The translations under genes were made by a program, and so were the position numbers. A DNA stretch of 22,806 nt, from assembly GCA_934675625.1 (NCBI GenBank), contig CAKURH010000060.1, forward strand, positions 1 to 22,806, in the 5' to 3' direction. Positions 7,380 to 14,647 of this stretch are shown in pieces (within the stretch, counting starts at the first letter, position 1; each line of letters begins with the position of its first letter). Below the pieces are notes generated by a model that was not told the origin of the DNA, did no database searches, and saw only the letters and a list, made by a program, of their open reading frames with translations. Source of the DNA: an uncultured Kiritimatiellota bacterium (GTDB lineage Bacteria; Verrucomicrobiota; Kiritimatiellia; RFP12; UBA1067).

Positions 7380-8255
7380 TTAGCCGCCGACGAGGAGTCC
7401 CGTCACGGCGCGCGCGCTGGCGGCGAGGTCGGCGAGCGAATCCGGGTAGGCCGTCGGCTTCACGACGAGCCAGTCCGTGCCGTCCGCCACCGCCGCCGGC
7501 AGGATGCGCCGCCAGTCCGCCAAGTCCCGCGCCGAGCCGACGCCACAGGCGCCGGGCCCCAGCGGGAAACCCTTCGGCGCGCCCGCCGTCACGCCGGGAA
7601 TCGCCGGCATGACGTGCATTGTCGGGTTGCGGTGCGGATGCGCCGCGAGCCACGCGAGCGGATCTTCCCCCGCGAGCACGCACCAACCGGGATCGAACTC
7701 CTGCCGCACGCGCGGCGAGAACCGCGCGAACAGCTCTTCGCAGACCGTGCGGCCTGAGAACCGAATGCGGAATTCCTGATCGTGGTTGTGGTAGCCGACT
7801 TCGATGCCGTCCGCCGCGCAGACTTCCGCCGCGTGATTGACGACGTTCACCAAGAGATGCCAGTCGTTCAGATTTTCCGCGCTGCCCTTGAACCACGCGA
7901 CATTGATGCGATCTGTCCCCGCCTCATGGCAGAGGCGAATCGTCTTCGCCAGTTCCGGCTCCACGAGCGCCGAGGGATAGAGCTGCAGCGCGACGAGCGT
8001 CAGCCCCGCCTCGGCGCACAGGGCCCGCAGCCCCTTGCCGTCCAGTCCGTAGAAGCGCCCCGTCTCGACGCCCTCGTAGCCGAGCGCCCGCGCGGCCTTC
8101 AGCGTGCCGCGATAGTCGCGCGCGCAGAGGTCGCGCACGCCGTAGACCTGAAAGGCGAGCCGCGCGCGCCGTCCGGGCGCGGCGACGAGCGGCGGGGCCG
8201 ACGCGGCCAGTCCCGCCGCGCCGAGCCCCGTGACGAACGCGCGACGCGTCGTCAT
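7380..8255 (-). CDS. Tat-exported sugar phosphate isomerase/epimerase-like protein (TIM barrel)
   Basis: The 291-aa protein belongs to the xylose isomerase-like TIM-barrel superfamily (AP endonuclease family 2 fold), whose members isomerise or epimerise sugars, inositols or related compounds. It begins with a twin-arginine signal (MTTRRAFVTGLGAAGLAAS, cleavage near APA/AAP around 20-27). Family blocks include GYEGVETGRFYG, VGYHNHDQEFR and a metal-site-like QEFDPGW (Asp in place). Tat-exported members are frequent in Planctomycetes and Verrucomicrobia genomes. The ATG at 8255 overlaps the stop of the DUF5107 gene (ATGA, 4 nt), so the two are translationally coupled. The frame is open up to 8756, but the extra part is Arg-rich shadow sequence inside the upstream gene. 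The substrate is unknown. Confidence 0.88.
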   Translation of the reverse strand: MTTRRAFVTGLGAAGLAASAPPLVAAPGRRARLAFQVYGVRDLCARDYRGTLKAARALGYEGVETGRFYGLDGKGLRALCAEAGLTLVALQLYPSALVEPELAKTIRLCHEAGTDRINVAWFKGSAENLNDWHLLVNVVNHAAEVCAADGIEVGYHNHDQEFRIRFSGRTVCEELFARFSPRVRQEFDPGWCVLAGEDPLAWLAAHPHRNPTMHVMPAIPGVTAGAPKGFPLGPGACGVGSARDLADWRRILPAAVADGTDWLVVKPTAYPDSLADLAASARAVTGLLVGG

Positions 8256-11200
8256 TCCGCGATCTCCTTCAGGAGCGCGCGCAGCGCATCCGCCTTCTCC
8301 TTCGCCTTGGCCGCGCGTTCGTTCGGCGAGTTCTCGCCGCCGAACTTCGCGTAGGCGTTGATCACGACGGGGGCCGGGGCCTCCAGTTCCGCGATGGCCT
8401 GCTTCAGCTCCGCAATCAGCGGCGCACATTCGTCGCTGCGTCCGAGCTCGCGCAGCGCCTTGACGCGCCAGTAGTCCATCTCGCCGGCCTTGATCCAGCC
8501 CTTGAGCGCGTTCTCCAGCTCGGCCGTGCAGCCCGCCGCGTCGCCCAGCGCCTTCTTGCACTGCGCCATGAAGTAGCGGCTCTTCGGCTCGCTGCCGGCG
8601 TCGCCCGGACGGCCCGCCTGAAGGTTCTCGGGATACGTCGTCGACTCCGCGAAGAACGCGAGCGCGGCCTTGTAGTCGCCCGTCGCCATCGCCGCGCGGC
8701 CGAGTCCGATGCAGGACTCGACGAACGGCTCCAGCAGGCCTTCCGCGCCCTCCCACACGTGGAAGCGCCGCGTCGTCAGGATCGCGTGCGCCGACTTGTA
8801 GTCGCCCGTCGCGTTGAAGAGGTAGGCGAGCCGCAGGACACAGGCGTCATACTTCTCGGCCGTCGCGCGATACTTCAGGAGCGTCGCGAGCCGTTCGGAC
8901 GCCGACACGCCCAGCTTCTCCGCGAGCTTGTCGGCCTCTTCCAGCGTGCGGAAGTTGCCCGGATCCGCCGCGAGCGCACGGAGATAGAAGCCGTAGGCTT
9001 CGCGATTCGGGACGCCCGACGGCACGCCCGTGTTGGTGAAGTACGTGCCGGGATGCGAGAGGCCGAAGCCGAGGCAGCGGAGCGCGAGCGCGTGCTGCGG
9101 ATTGATCTCGACCGCCTTCCGCCACGCCGCGAGCGCGGCGTCCTTCTGATCCATGTTCCAGAGGATCTCGCCGAGGAAGTAGTGCGTATCCGCCGACGGC
9201 GCGAGATTCGCCGCCGCCCATTGGAGGACTTCAAGCTCCTCCAGCCGGCTCGGAAAGCAGTAGATCCAGTCAACCGACGCGAGCGTGGGCCGTGCCGACG
9301 AGTTGCGCTTCGCTTCCGCCGCCGCCTTGAAGTAGGCGAACATCGGGCTGCGGTAGCTGTCGCACGCGGCGACCGTCTCCTTCAGCGGCAGCGCGCCCTC
9401 GGTCTTGAACGGCTTCTCCGTCCGCGCCTTCGCGAGCGCGGCGTCGCAGAGCGCGATGACCTCGTCGTAGCAGCCGACCGCCCAGTAGTCGCTCACGCAT
9501 TCGAGGAGCTGCTGCGCCTTGAGGCCGCGATTCTTCTCCGCCTCGGCGAAAGACGTGCCGCCCGTCCGTTCGACGGCGCCCCAGTATTCGAGCGGATCGC
9601 ACGCGAACGCCCGGTCGAGGCACGGCGCGGCCTCGGCGGCGCGGCCGAGATTCCGCAGCGCGAGGGCCTTCAGCGTCCAAAGCTTCGCCTCGCCCTGCCC
9701 GAGCGCCAGCGCGTCGTCGAGACGCGCCAACGCCTCGTCCCAGTCGCCGCGCCGCATCGCGAGGCGCGCGATTTCGACGTAGGACTCCTTCTTGTAGCTC
9801 TGCCGCCACGTGCAGCGCCAGAAGAGGTCTTCGGCGGCCTTGAGGTTGCCGAGGCCCCGCTCGCAGAGCGCGAGGTAGTATTCCGGCGCGGCGTCGAGGG
9901 CGCGCGTGTAGTTCTGGGTCGCGCGGGCGACGGCCTTCTCGAGGTAGGGCTTCGCCTCCGCGAACGCGCCGTTCTTCGCGAGCCGCACGCCCATCGCGAG
10001 GTTCGCCCGCGAATAGCCGGGGTCGATCTCCAGCGCGCGCGCGTAGTAGGGCACGGGGTCGATGAGGCCGTTGTGGAACTGATCGAGGCGGAGGCCGACG
10101 GCGTAGGCGAGCTCGGCGCTCGTGTAGGCCGAGGGCTCCTTCGGGTTCTCGACGACGGACGGCAGGGGGGCGTGCGGGTCGGGCCCGACGGGCGTGTAGG
10201 CGAGGAAGATCTTGCCGTCCGCATCGGCAATCGTCGCGGTGAACTCCGGATCGGCGGCCTCGGCCGCGACCTTGACGGGCTTGCACCACGGCGTGTCCGG
10301 GTCGAGGGCGACGTTCCGCTCCTCGAAGACGGGCGCGGCCGCGCCCTTGCGCAGGACGCGCACCGTGCAGCCTTTCAGCGCGCGCGTCGAATGGAAGCCG
10401 ACCAGGAACTCCTCCGCCCCGCGCCGCTCGAAGTTCACCGCGCCGTCGACCGTGACGTTCTTCACGCCGCCGATGCCCTTCACGGGAAACCAGAACTGCG
10501 AGACCCGGCGCGTCTCGTAGGGCGCGATCCACGAGTAGTCGGGCTGGTTGTCGGACCAGCAGCCGACCATCAGCTCCAGATACGGGCCGTCGTGGTCGGT
10601 CAGCACCGTGTCCCAGACGTGCGCCTCCGGGAAGTTGCCCCAGAGGAAGAACTTCTTGCCGACCGTGATGTGGCGGTTCGAGACGTGGGCCGTGCCCATG
10701 TTCTTCTTGTGGTCGAGGCCCGCGAGCCAGGCGTTGTCGGGGTCGAGCGCGAAGATCGAGCGCGACTCGATCGTGAAGTTGCGCCACCACGAGAGATCCA
10801 TCGTGCCGGAGATGTCGTCCGCATACTTCGAGCGCTGGGAGGGGATGAGGTCATGCGCCTCCTTGCGCGGGCCGATCGGGAAGGCCGTCCAGTAGTTCTT
10901 GTGGTGGTCAAAGCCGAGATGGCAGCTCGGCGGGAAGAGGATCTGGTAGTCGTCGCCGCAGTGGACGGACACGTTCGCCCAGTAGATCATCGACTCGATC
11001 CACGGCTGGCGGTTCATGAACACGTTCTCGGCCCGCAGGACGGCGCGGTCGGGCATCAGCGAAAGGCCGATCGTCCACTTCAGGCGGCGGCGCAGCTCCG
11101 TCTCGCCGATCCAGACCGTCTTCGAGCCGTCCGCGTTCGCGGCGAGCTTCCAGTCAATCGGCATCGCGGTCGTCGCGCGGTGGTGGTGCGGGAAGTTCCA

Positions 11201-11623
11201 CTCGACGCCGCCGGAGATCCAGGCGCCGAGCATGCCGATCAGGGCGGGCTTGACGACGTGCTGGCGGTAGAACGTCTCAAAGCCCGTGGCGCGGTCGGTG
11301 AGGTTCAGGAGGTGGCCGCCGTGCTCGGGCAGGAGGCCCATGTGGAGCCAGCGGTTCTCCAGCGTCAGGTACTTGTACGTCTCGTCGGCCTTGCCGTCGA
11401 AGAGGACGTCCTGCATCGGATACGGGTAGACGCGTCCCTGCGCACCCTGGTAGACGCGCCCTGTGTAGAACAGGGGCGTCTTGTCGTAGCCGCCCGGCGC
11501 ATACGTCGGCAGCACGATCGAATCTTCCTTGACTGTGACGGTGTTCTGAACCATCGTTTTACCTCCCCATGCCGTGCTTGCGACGGCCGACAGGGCGACA
11601 ACTGATATCATCGTGTGTTTCAT
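8252..11623 (-). CDS. Exported DUF5107 / tetratricopeptide-repeat protein
   Basis: This is a 1123-aa protein. A signal peptide (MKHTMISVVALSAVASTAWG) leads into a DUF5107 domain (about residues 28-340). It contains LPEHGGHLLNLTDRATGFE, the His cluster FPHHHRATTAMP (His 146-148) and SCHLGFDHHKNYW. A beta-rich linker (about 380-490) follows, then a long TPR array (about 505-1105) with units such as YYARALEIDPGYSRANLAMG and AWRKAVEINPQHALALRCLG. The first domain looks like a mutarotase-type beta-sandwich, a fold common in carbohydrate-active enzymes; that is inference. DUF5107-TPR proteins are common in Bacteroidetes, Planctomycetes and Verrucomicrobia next to sugar genes, but I know of no settled biochemical role. 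The gene is leaderless by its promoter position and is coupled to the Tat isomerase downstream. A XylR-like regulator is divergent, 662 nt away. Confidence 0.88.
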   Translation of the reverse strand: MKHTMISVVALSAVASTAWGGKTMVQNTVTVKEDSIVLPTYAPGGYDKTPLFYTGRVYQGAQGRVYPYPMQDVLFDGKADETYKYLTLENRWLHMGLLPEHGGHLLNLTDRATGFETFYRQHVVKPALIGMLGAWISGGVEWNFPHHHRATTAMPIDWKLAANADGSKTVWIGETELRRRLKWTIGLSLMPDRAVLRAENVFMNRQPWIESMIYWANVSVHCGDDYQILFPPSCHLGFDHHKNYWTAFPIGPRKEAHDLIPSQRSKYADDISGTMDLSWWRNFTIESRSIFALDPDNAWLAGLDHKKNMGTAHVSNRHITVGKKFFLWGNFPEAHVWDTVLTDHDGPYLELMVGCWSDNQPDYSWIAPYETRRVSQFWFPVKGIGGVKNVTVDGAVNFERRGAEEFLVGFHSTRALKGCTVRVLRKGAAAPVFEERNVALDPDTPWCKPVKVAAEAADPEFTATIADADGKIFLAYTPVGPDPHAPLPSVVENPKEPSAYTSAELAYAVGLRLDQFHNGLIDPVPYYARALEIDPGYSRANLAMGVRLAKNGAFAEAKPYLEKAVARATQNYTRALDAAPEYYLALCERGLGNLKAAEDLFWRCTWRQSYKKESYVEIARLAMRRGDWDEALARLDDALALGQGEAKLWTLKALALRNLGRAAEAAPCLDRAFACDPLEYWGAVERTGGTSFAEAEKNRGLKAQQLLECVSDYWAVGCYDEVIALCDAALAKARTEKPFKTEGALPLKETVAACDSYRSPMFAYFKAAAEAKRNSSARPTLASVDWIYCFPSRLEELEVLQWAAANLAPSADTHYFLGEILWNMDQKDAALAAWRKAVEINPQHALALRCLGFGLSHPGTYFTNTGVPSGVPNREAYGFYLRALAADPGNFRTLEEADKLAEKLGVSASERLATLLKYRATAEKYDACVLRLAYLFNATGDYKSAHAILTTRRFHVWEGAEGLLEPFVESCIGLGRAAMATGDYKAALAFFAESTTYPENLQAGRPGDAGSEPKSRYFMAQCKKALGDAAGCTAELENALKGWIKAGEMDYWRVKALRELGRSDECAPLIAELKQAIAELEAPAPVVINAYAKFGGENSPNERAAKAKEKADALRALLKEIAE

Positions 11624-11630
11624 GGCGAGA

Positions 11631-11639
11631 AGTATATCA
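11631..11639 (-). promoter_or_regulatory. Extended -10 promoter of the DUF5107 unit (leaderless)
   Basis: Minus strand TGA-TATACT, with the hexamer at 11636-11631 and 7 nt (TCTCGCC) before the ATG at 11623. The 13-mer TGATATACTTCTC is identical to that in the tRNA-Val promoter at 16325-16337. No clear -35 was found. AT-rich DNA lies upstream at 11664-11690. Confidence 0.7.
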
Positions 11640-11832
11640 TATTTTTCGCCTGCGTATCGACATCTTTTTACATAAAAAAATATGTTTTATCGGGCAGTCT
11701 AAGCTTATGAAGGGGACGCGCTTGTGCCGTCTAGGCGACAATCGACGCATTTTGGCCCGTCGGCCCGACAGTTCGCGCTTCGGAGCGGGAAGCTGCTCGC
11801 TCGGTCTCGTCGTTCGGGTTTGCGCTTCTCTT

Positions 11833-11854
11833 TGAAGACAACCGGTTGACTTCA
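11833..11854. promoter_or_regulatory. 22-bp inverted repeat, candidate operator
   Basis: The left arm is TGAAGACAACC and the right arm GGTTGACTTCA. The arms are reverse complements at 10 of 11 positions with no spacer, giving a CAACCGGTTG core. A CpG-containing AACCGGTT centre is typical of dimeric repressor operators (LacI-type among others). It lies about 210 bp upstream of the DUF5107 promoter and about 430 bp upstream of XylR-1. The binding protein is unknown; it could also fold as an RNA hairpin. Confidence 0.5.
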
Positions 11855-11975
11855 GCCTGCCGTGCCTCGGCGAAACCACGGGCTGCGGGCAAGACTTCTC
11901 CGACGCCAGCAAACCCTCGCTCCTCACTCGCGTCCCTTCCCGCCCCTCCGCGCGCGACCGATCCAGCGGAGTTTA

Positions 11976-12002
11976 TCGCGCAGAGTCGCAGTGTTCGCGG
12001 AG
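11976..12002. repeat. 9-bp micro tandem repeat (three degenerate units)
   Basis: Plus-strand units TCGCGCAGA, GTCGCAGTG and TTCGCGGAG share the TCGC core at a 9-bp period. This is similar in style, though not in sequence, to the tracts at 17-46, 64-87 and 22381-22405. Confidence 0.45.
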
Positions 12003-12025
12003 ATTTTTTCACGCCGGGAATCGCA

Positions 12026-12155
12026 GCTTCTCGCGAAGCGGCGACGCAAGTCGCCTTTGGCTCGGAGGAGCCGACAGTCGCACGAGAGGAGCGCAGGGAT
12101 CGCCTGTCGCCTCGGTGTTCTCGCTTGCGGAAACGCATTCTGCCGAGGGGAATGC
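12026..12155. other. Cluster of small perfect hairpins, possible structured RNA or REP-like element
   Basis: Three consecutive perfect hairpins with 4-nt loops: GCTTC-TCGC-GAAGC (12026-12039), GGCGAC-GCAA-GTCGCC (12040-12055, a GNRA loop on the plus strand) and GGCTC-GGAG-GAGCC (12059-12072). These are followed by CGACAG (12072-12077) pairing with CTGTCG (12104-12109), TGCG-GAAA-CGCA (12126-12137, overlapping the next) and GCATTC/GAATGC (12135-12155). The density exceeds what I see elsewhere in the window. Strand, boundaries and expression are unknown. Confidence 0.35.
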
Positions 12156-12248
12156 CTTGTCACGCTTTATAGACTGACGTGTGGCGACAGGTGCGACTCC
12201 CGGAGCGACGGGTCGGGCGAGCTGTCGGGACGACGAGCCAGGATACGA

Positions 12249-12278
12249 TTGTTGGCGACCACACATTTTTGATACAAT
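12249..12278 (+). promoter_or_regulatory. Promoter of XylR-like regulator 1 (leaderless)
   Basis: TTGTTG (12249-12254), an 18-nt spacer ending in TGA, and -10 TACAAT (12273-12278). Only 7 nt (ATCCAAC) separate the -10 from the ATG at 12286, so the predicted transcript starts at or one base before the start codon. No Shine-Dalgarno can fit. Confidence 0.7.
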
Positions 12279-12285
12279 ATCCAAC

Positions 12286-13458
12286 ATGGATATCGTTCTC
12301 TTCTTTCAGTCGACTTTCGCCAAGAGCTGGCGGCTCAAACTGTGCGGAGCCTACCGCTTCGCCCAGGAACACAACTGGTTCGTCCAGATCGTGGACAACT
12401 ACGCGACGCCCGGCGACATCCGCCGCGCCCTCGCGCACTGGAACCCGGTCGGCTGCCTCGTCGACCGCGCGCTCGCGCGGGGCGGCGCGCCCGACCGGAT
12501 CTTCGGCGACCTTCCGGTCGTCTACCTCGACCAGCGCACGACACGCACCCCCTGCCGCCATCCGCGCCTCGTGCACGACTCCGCCGCCGAGGCGCGCCTC
12601 GCGGGCAACGAGCTCCTCAGCCTCAACTTGGCGTCCTACGCCTTTCTCGGCATGGAGCGCGGCTACTTCTGGGACCGCGAGCGCGAGGACGAGTTCCGCC
12701 GCCTCTGCACCGCCGCCGGCAAGCCGATGACCGTCCTCCGGCGGAAGAGCCTCGCGGCCTCCCTCGCCGCGCTGCCGAAGCCGTGCGGCATTCTCGCGGC
12801 AAACGACCGCTGCGCCGTCGAGATCTACCCGGTGGCCGCCGCGCTCGGCCTCTCCGTCCCGGACGACGTCGCCGTCGCCGGCATCGACAACGACGAGATG
12901 TACGCCGAGTCCGTCACGCCGGGCCTCACGAGCGCCGAGCCGGACTTCGAGGGCGCCGGCTACGAGCTGGCCCGCCTGCTCGCGGACGAAATCGCCCGCC
13001 ACCGGCGGGGACAGGCCCCGCGCGTCCCGGCCCCGGTTCACGTCTACGGCGCGTTGCGCCTCGTCCGGCGCGGCTCGACCCTCGTGCTGCCGAAGCGCAG
13101 CTCTCGCATCGCGCGCGCGCTCGAATACATCCGCCGCAACGCCTGCCGACGCGGCATCTCGATCGACGACGTGGCCGTCGCCATGGGCTACTCCCGACGG
13201 TTCGCGACCCAGCGCTTCCGGCAGACCGTCGGCCACTCGATCCTCGCCGAGATCCAGGATCGGCGGTTCGAGGAGGCCCTGCGGCTTCTCAAGAACTCGC
13301 GCGTGCAGATCGAGGCCATCGCCGACCTCTGCGGCTATTCCGCCCCCTCGTTCCTCAAGCGCCTCTTCAAGAAACGCATGGGCCTCTCGATGCGCGCCTG
13401 GCGAAAGCAGAACGTCCGCCTCGACGAGCCGGTCAGCCAAGAGACGACGACACCTTGA
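12286..13458 (+). CDS. XylR-like transcriptional regulator 1 (sugar-binding domain + AraC HTH)
   Basis: The 390-aa protein has the XylR architecture: an N-terminal periplasmic-binding/LacI-type ligand domain (about 1-275) with the block PKPCGILAANDRCAVEIYPVA split as PKPCGILAANDR and VPDDVAVAGIDNDEM, then an AraC-family double HTH (about 282-380; ISIDDVAVAMGYSRRFATQRF and IEAIADLCGYSAPSFLKRLFKK as the two helix pairs). Such proteins bind a sugar in the cytoplasm and activate or repress nearby catabolic genes. The ATG at 12286 was chosen because the paralogue at 16393-17610 starts at the aligned position (MKTVVYFYESAFMMWRL against MDIVLFFQSTFAKSWRL) and because a promoter ends 7 nt upstream. 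It is divergent from the DUF5107-isomerase unit, its likeliest target. Its last 26 nt overlap the convergent gspF gene. Confidence 0.92.
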   Translation: MDIVLFFQSTFAKSWRLKLCGAYRFAQEHNWFVQIVDNYATPGDIRRALAHWNPVGCLVDRALARGGAPDRIFGDLPVVYLDQRTTRTPCRHPRLVHDSAAEARLAGNELLSLNLASYAFLGMERGYFWDREREDEFRRLCTAAGKPMTVLRRKSLAASLAALPKPCGILAANDRCAVEIYPVAAALGLSVPDDVAVAGIDNDEMYAESVTPGLTSAEPDFEGAGYELARLLADEIARHRRGQAPRVPAPVHVYGALRLVRRGSTLVLPKRSSRIARALEYIRRNACRRGISIDDVAVAMGYSRRFATQRFRQTVGHSILAEIQDRRFEEALRLLKNSRVQIEAIADLCGYSAPSFLKRLFKKRMGLSMRAWRKQNVRLDEPVSQETTTP

Positions 13459-14620
13459 AGACGGCCATGAGGATCGCGATCGCGACGAAGCCGACGACGC
13501 CGGCGATCGCGACGATCAGGATCGGCTCCAGCGCGTTCGTGAACGAGACGATGTTGCGATCCATGTCCTTCTGGTAGCGCTTGCCGATGTGCTCCAGCGA
13601 CGACGCCATGTCGCCGGCCTGCTCGCCGACCGCGAGCATGTCGGTCATCATGCGCGGGAACGCGCCGGACGAGGCGAGCGGCCCGGAGATCGACGTGCCG
13701 TCCGTCACGCGCTGGCGCGCCGTCCGCAGCGCGTCGCCGATCACGGCGTTGCCGCACGTCTCCTCGCAGATCTTGAGCGCCTGAAGAACGTTGACGCCGT
13801 TCGTGAGCAGCGTCTTGAGCGTGTAGGCGAGCGACGAGTACGCGCCCGCCGCGACGATGCCCTTGATGAGCGGCGCGCGGAGCTTCCAGCCATCCAGCGC
13901 GCGGACGCCCGCCTCCGTCTTGATCCACCGTCGAAACCACCAGACGAACGCGGCGACGCCAATCGCCATGAGCCAGCCGTAGTGGATGAGCGCGTCGGAC
14001 ATCCCGATCAGGATGCGCGTCGGCAGCGGCAGCGCCGCGCCGAGCGAGTCGAACACCTTCTGGAACTGCGGGATGATCCAGACGAGCGCGCCGATGACGG
14101 CGACGACGCCGAAACAGAGCACGATGACCGGGTAGGTGAGCGCGCTCTTGATCTTGCCGCGCATATTGTCGTCGCGCTCGTAGTGCTCGCCGAGGCGGCG
14201 CAGCACCTCGACCATCGCGCCCGACGCCTCGCCCGCACGCAGCATGTTCGAGAACAGCGGCGGGAACGTCTTCGGATGGTGCGCGCAGGCGTCGGAGAAG
14301 TTCTCGCCGCGCACGATGCGGTCGCAGAGGTCCTGGCAGATGAACTTCTGCCCCGAGCCGTCCTCGCCCTGGTTCGCGAGCGCCTGAAGCGCCTGGCCGA
14401 GCGTCATGCCGGCCTCCAGCAGGTCGGCGAGCTCCGAGACGAAGAGCAGCACCTCGACGCGCTTCATGTCGGTCTTCGCCTTCGCCCCGCCGAGCTGCAT
14501 GTTCCAGATCGACGCGGACGCCGCCGGCTTCCCAGCGGCGGGCTTCGCGGACGGCGTCGTCGCAGCCGCGGCCGAAACCGCAGCCGTCGCACCGGCAGAC
14601 TTTCTCTTGGCGTAACCCAT
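13433..14620 (-). CDS. Type II secretion / type IV pilus inner-membrane platform protein (GspF/PilC family)
   Basis: GspF/PilC proteins form the inner-membrane platform that works with the assembly ATPase to build pseudopili or pili. The 395-aa protein has an Ala/Pro/Lys-rich N-terminus (about 1-45), a first T2SSF domain (about 55-175, including LLEAGMTLGQALQAL and MLRAGEASGAMVEVLRRL), hydrophobic helices around 172-200 and 225-240, a second T2SSF domain (about 255-375, with LLTNGVNVLQAL and MLAVGEQAGDMASSLEHIG) and a final helix (ILIVAIAGVVGFVAIAILMAVF). No other secretion or pilus gene is adjacent. It has its own extended -10 box 7 nt before the ATG, so it can be transcribed apart from the RNase gene lying 27 nt upstream. 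The T2SS or pilus assignment cannot be decided. Confidence 0.93.
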   Translation of the reverse strand: MGYAKRKSAGATAAVSAAAATTPSAKPAAGKPAASASIWNMQLGGAKAKTDMKRVEVLLFVSELADLLEAGMTLGQALQALANQGEDGSGQKFICQDLCDRIVRGENFSDACAHHPKTFPPLFSNMLRAGEASGAMVEVLRRLGEHYERDDNMRGKIKSALTYPVIVLCFGVVAVIGALVWIIPQFQKVFDSLGAALPLPTRILIGMSDALIHYGWLMAIGVAAFVWWFRRWIKTEAGVRALDGWKLRAPLIKGIVAAGAYSSLAYTLKTLLTNGVNVLQALKICEETCGNAVIGDALRTARQRVTDGTSISGPLASSGAFPRMMTDMLAVGEQAGDMASSLEHIGKRYQKDMDRNIVSFTNALEPILIVAIAGVVGFVAIAILMAVFKVSSSLG

Positions 14621-14627
14621 GCGGGGT

Positions 14628-14636
14628 ATTATATCA
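14628..14636 (-). promoter_or_regulatory. Extended -10 promoter of gspF (leaderless)
   Basis: Minus strand TGA-TATAAT, with the hexamer a perfect consensus at 14633-14628 and 7 nt (ACCCCGC) before the ATG at 14620. It lies in the 27-nt gap after the RNase gene. The -35 position falls in the RNase stop region and is not consensus-like. Confidence 0.72.
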
Positions 14637-14647
14637 AAACGGACGCG

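Larger units (their letters stand above)
11640..12269. other. Long intergenic region between divergent genes; no gene seen
   Basis: This is the only gap above 300 nt. From left to right it holds an AT-rich patch with an ACATA/TATGT hairpin (11671-11686), a near-perfect 22-bp dyad (11833-11854), a 9-bp micro-repeat (11976-12002), a cluster of small GC hairpins (12026-12155), and then the XylR-1 promoter. Open frames here (for example plus strand 11862-12272) lack family resemblance or start signals and are rejected. No tmRNA, RNase P or riboswitch consensus was recognised by eye. Confidence 0.6.

Noticed and set aside
8759..11605. 948-codon open frame on the plus strand opposite the DUF5107 gene
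   Set aside because: Arg/Glu/Leu-rich composition typical of a shadow frame in GC-rich DNA; the minus-strand protein has a signal peptide, DUF5107 and TPR motifs.
11640..12269. tmRNA, RNase P RNA or 6S RNA in the long gap
   Set aside because: No tag-peptide frame, no tRNA-like ends and no RNase P consensus were found by eye on either strand.
11862..12272. Short open frames in the long intergenic region (both strands)
   Set aside because: No Shine-Dalgarno, no family resemblance and overlapping competing frames; the stretch is better explained by repeats and hairpins.
12181..12285. Upstream GTG start for XylR-like regulator 1
   Set aside because: The extension runs through the promoter; the paralogue begins at the position of the ATG at 12286.
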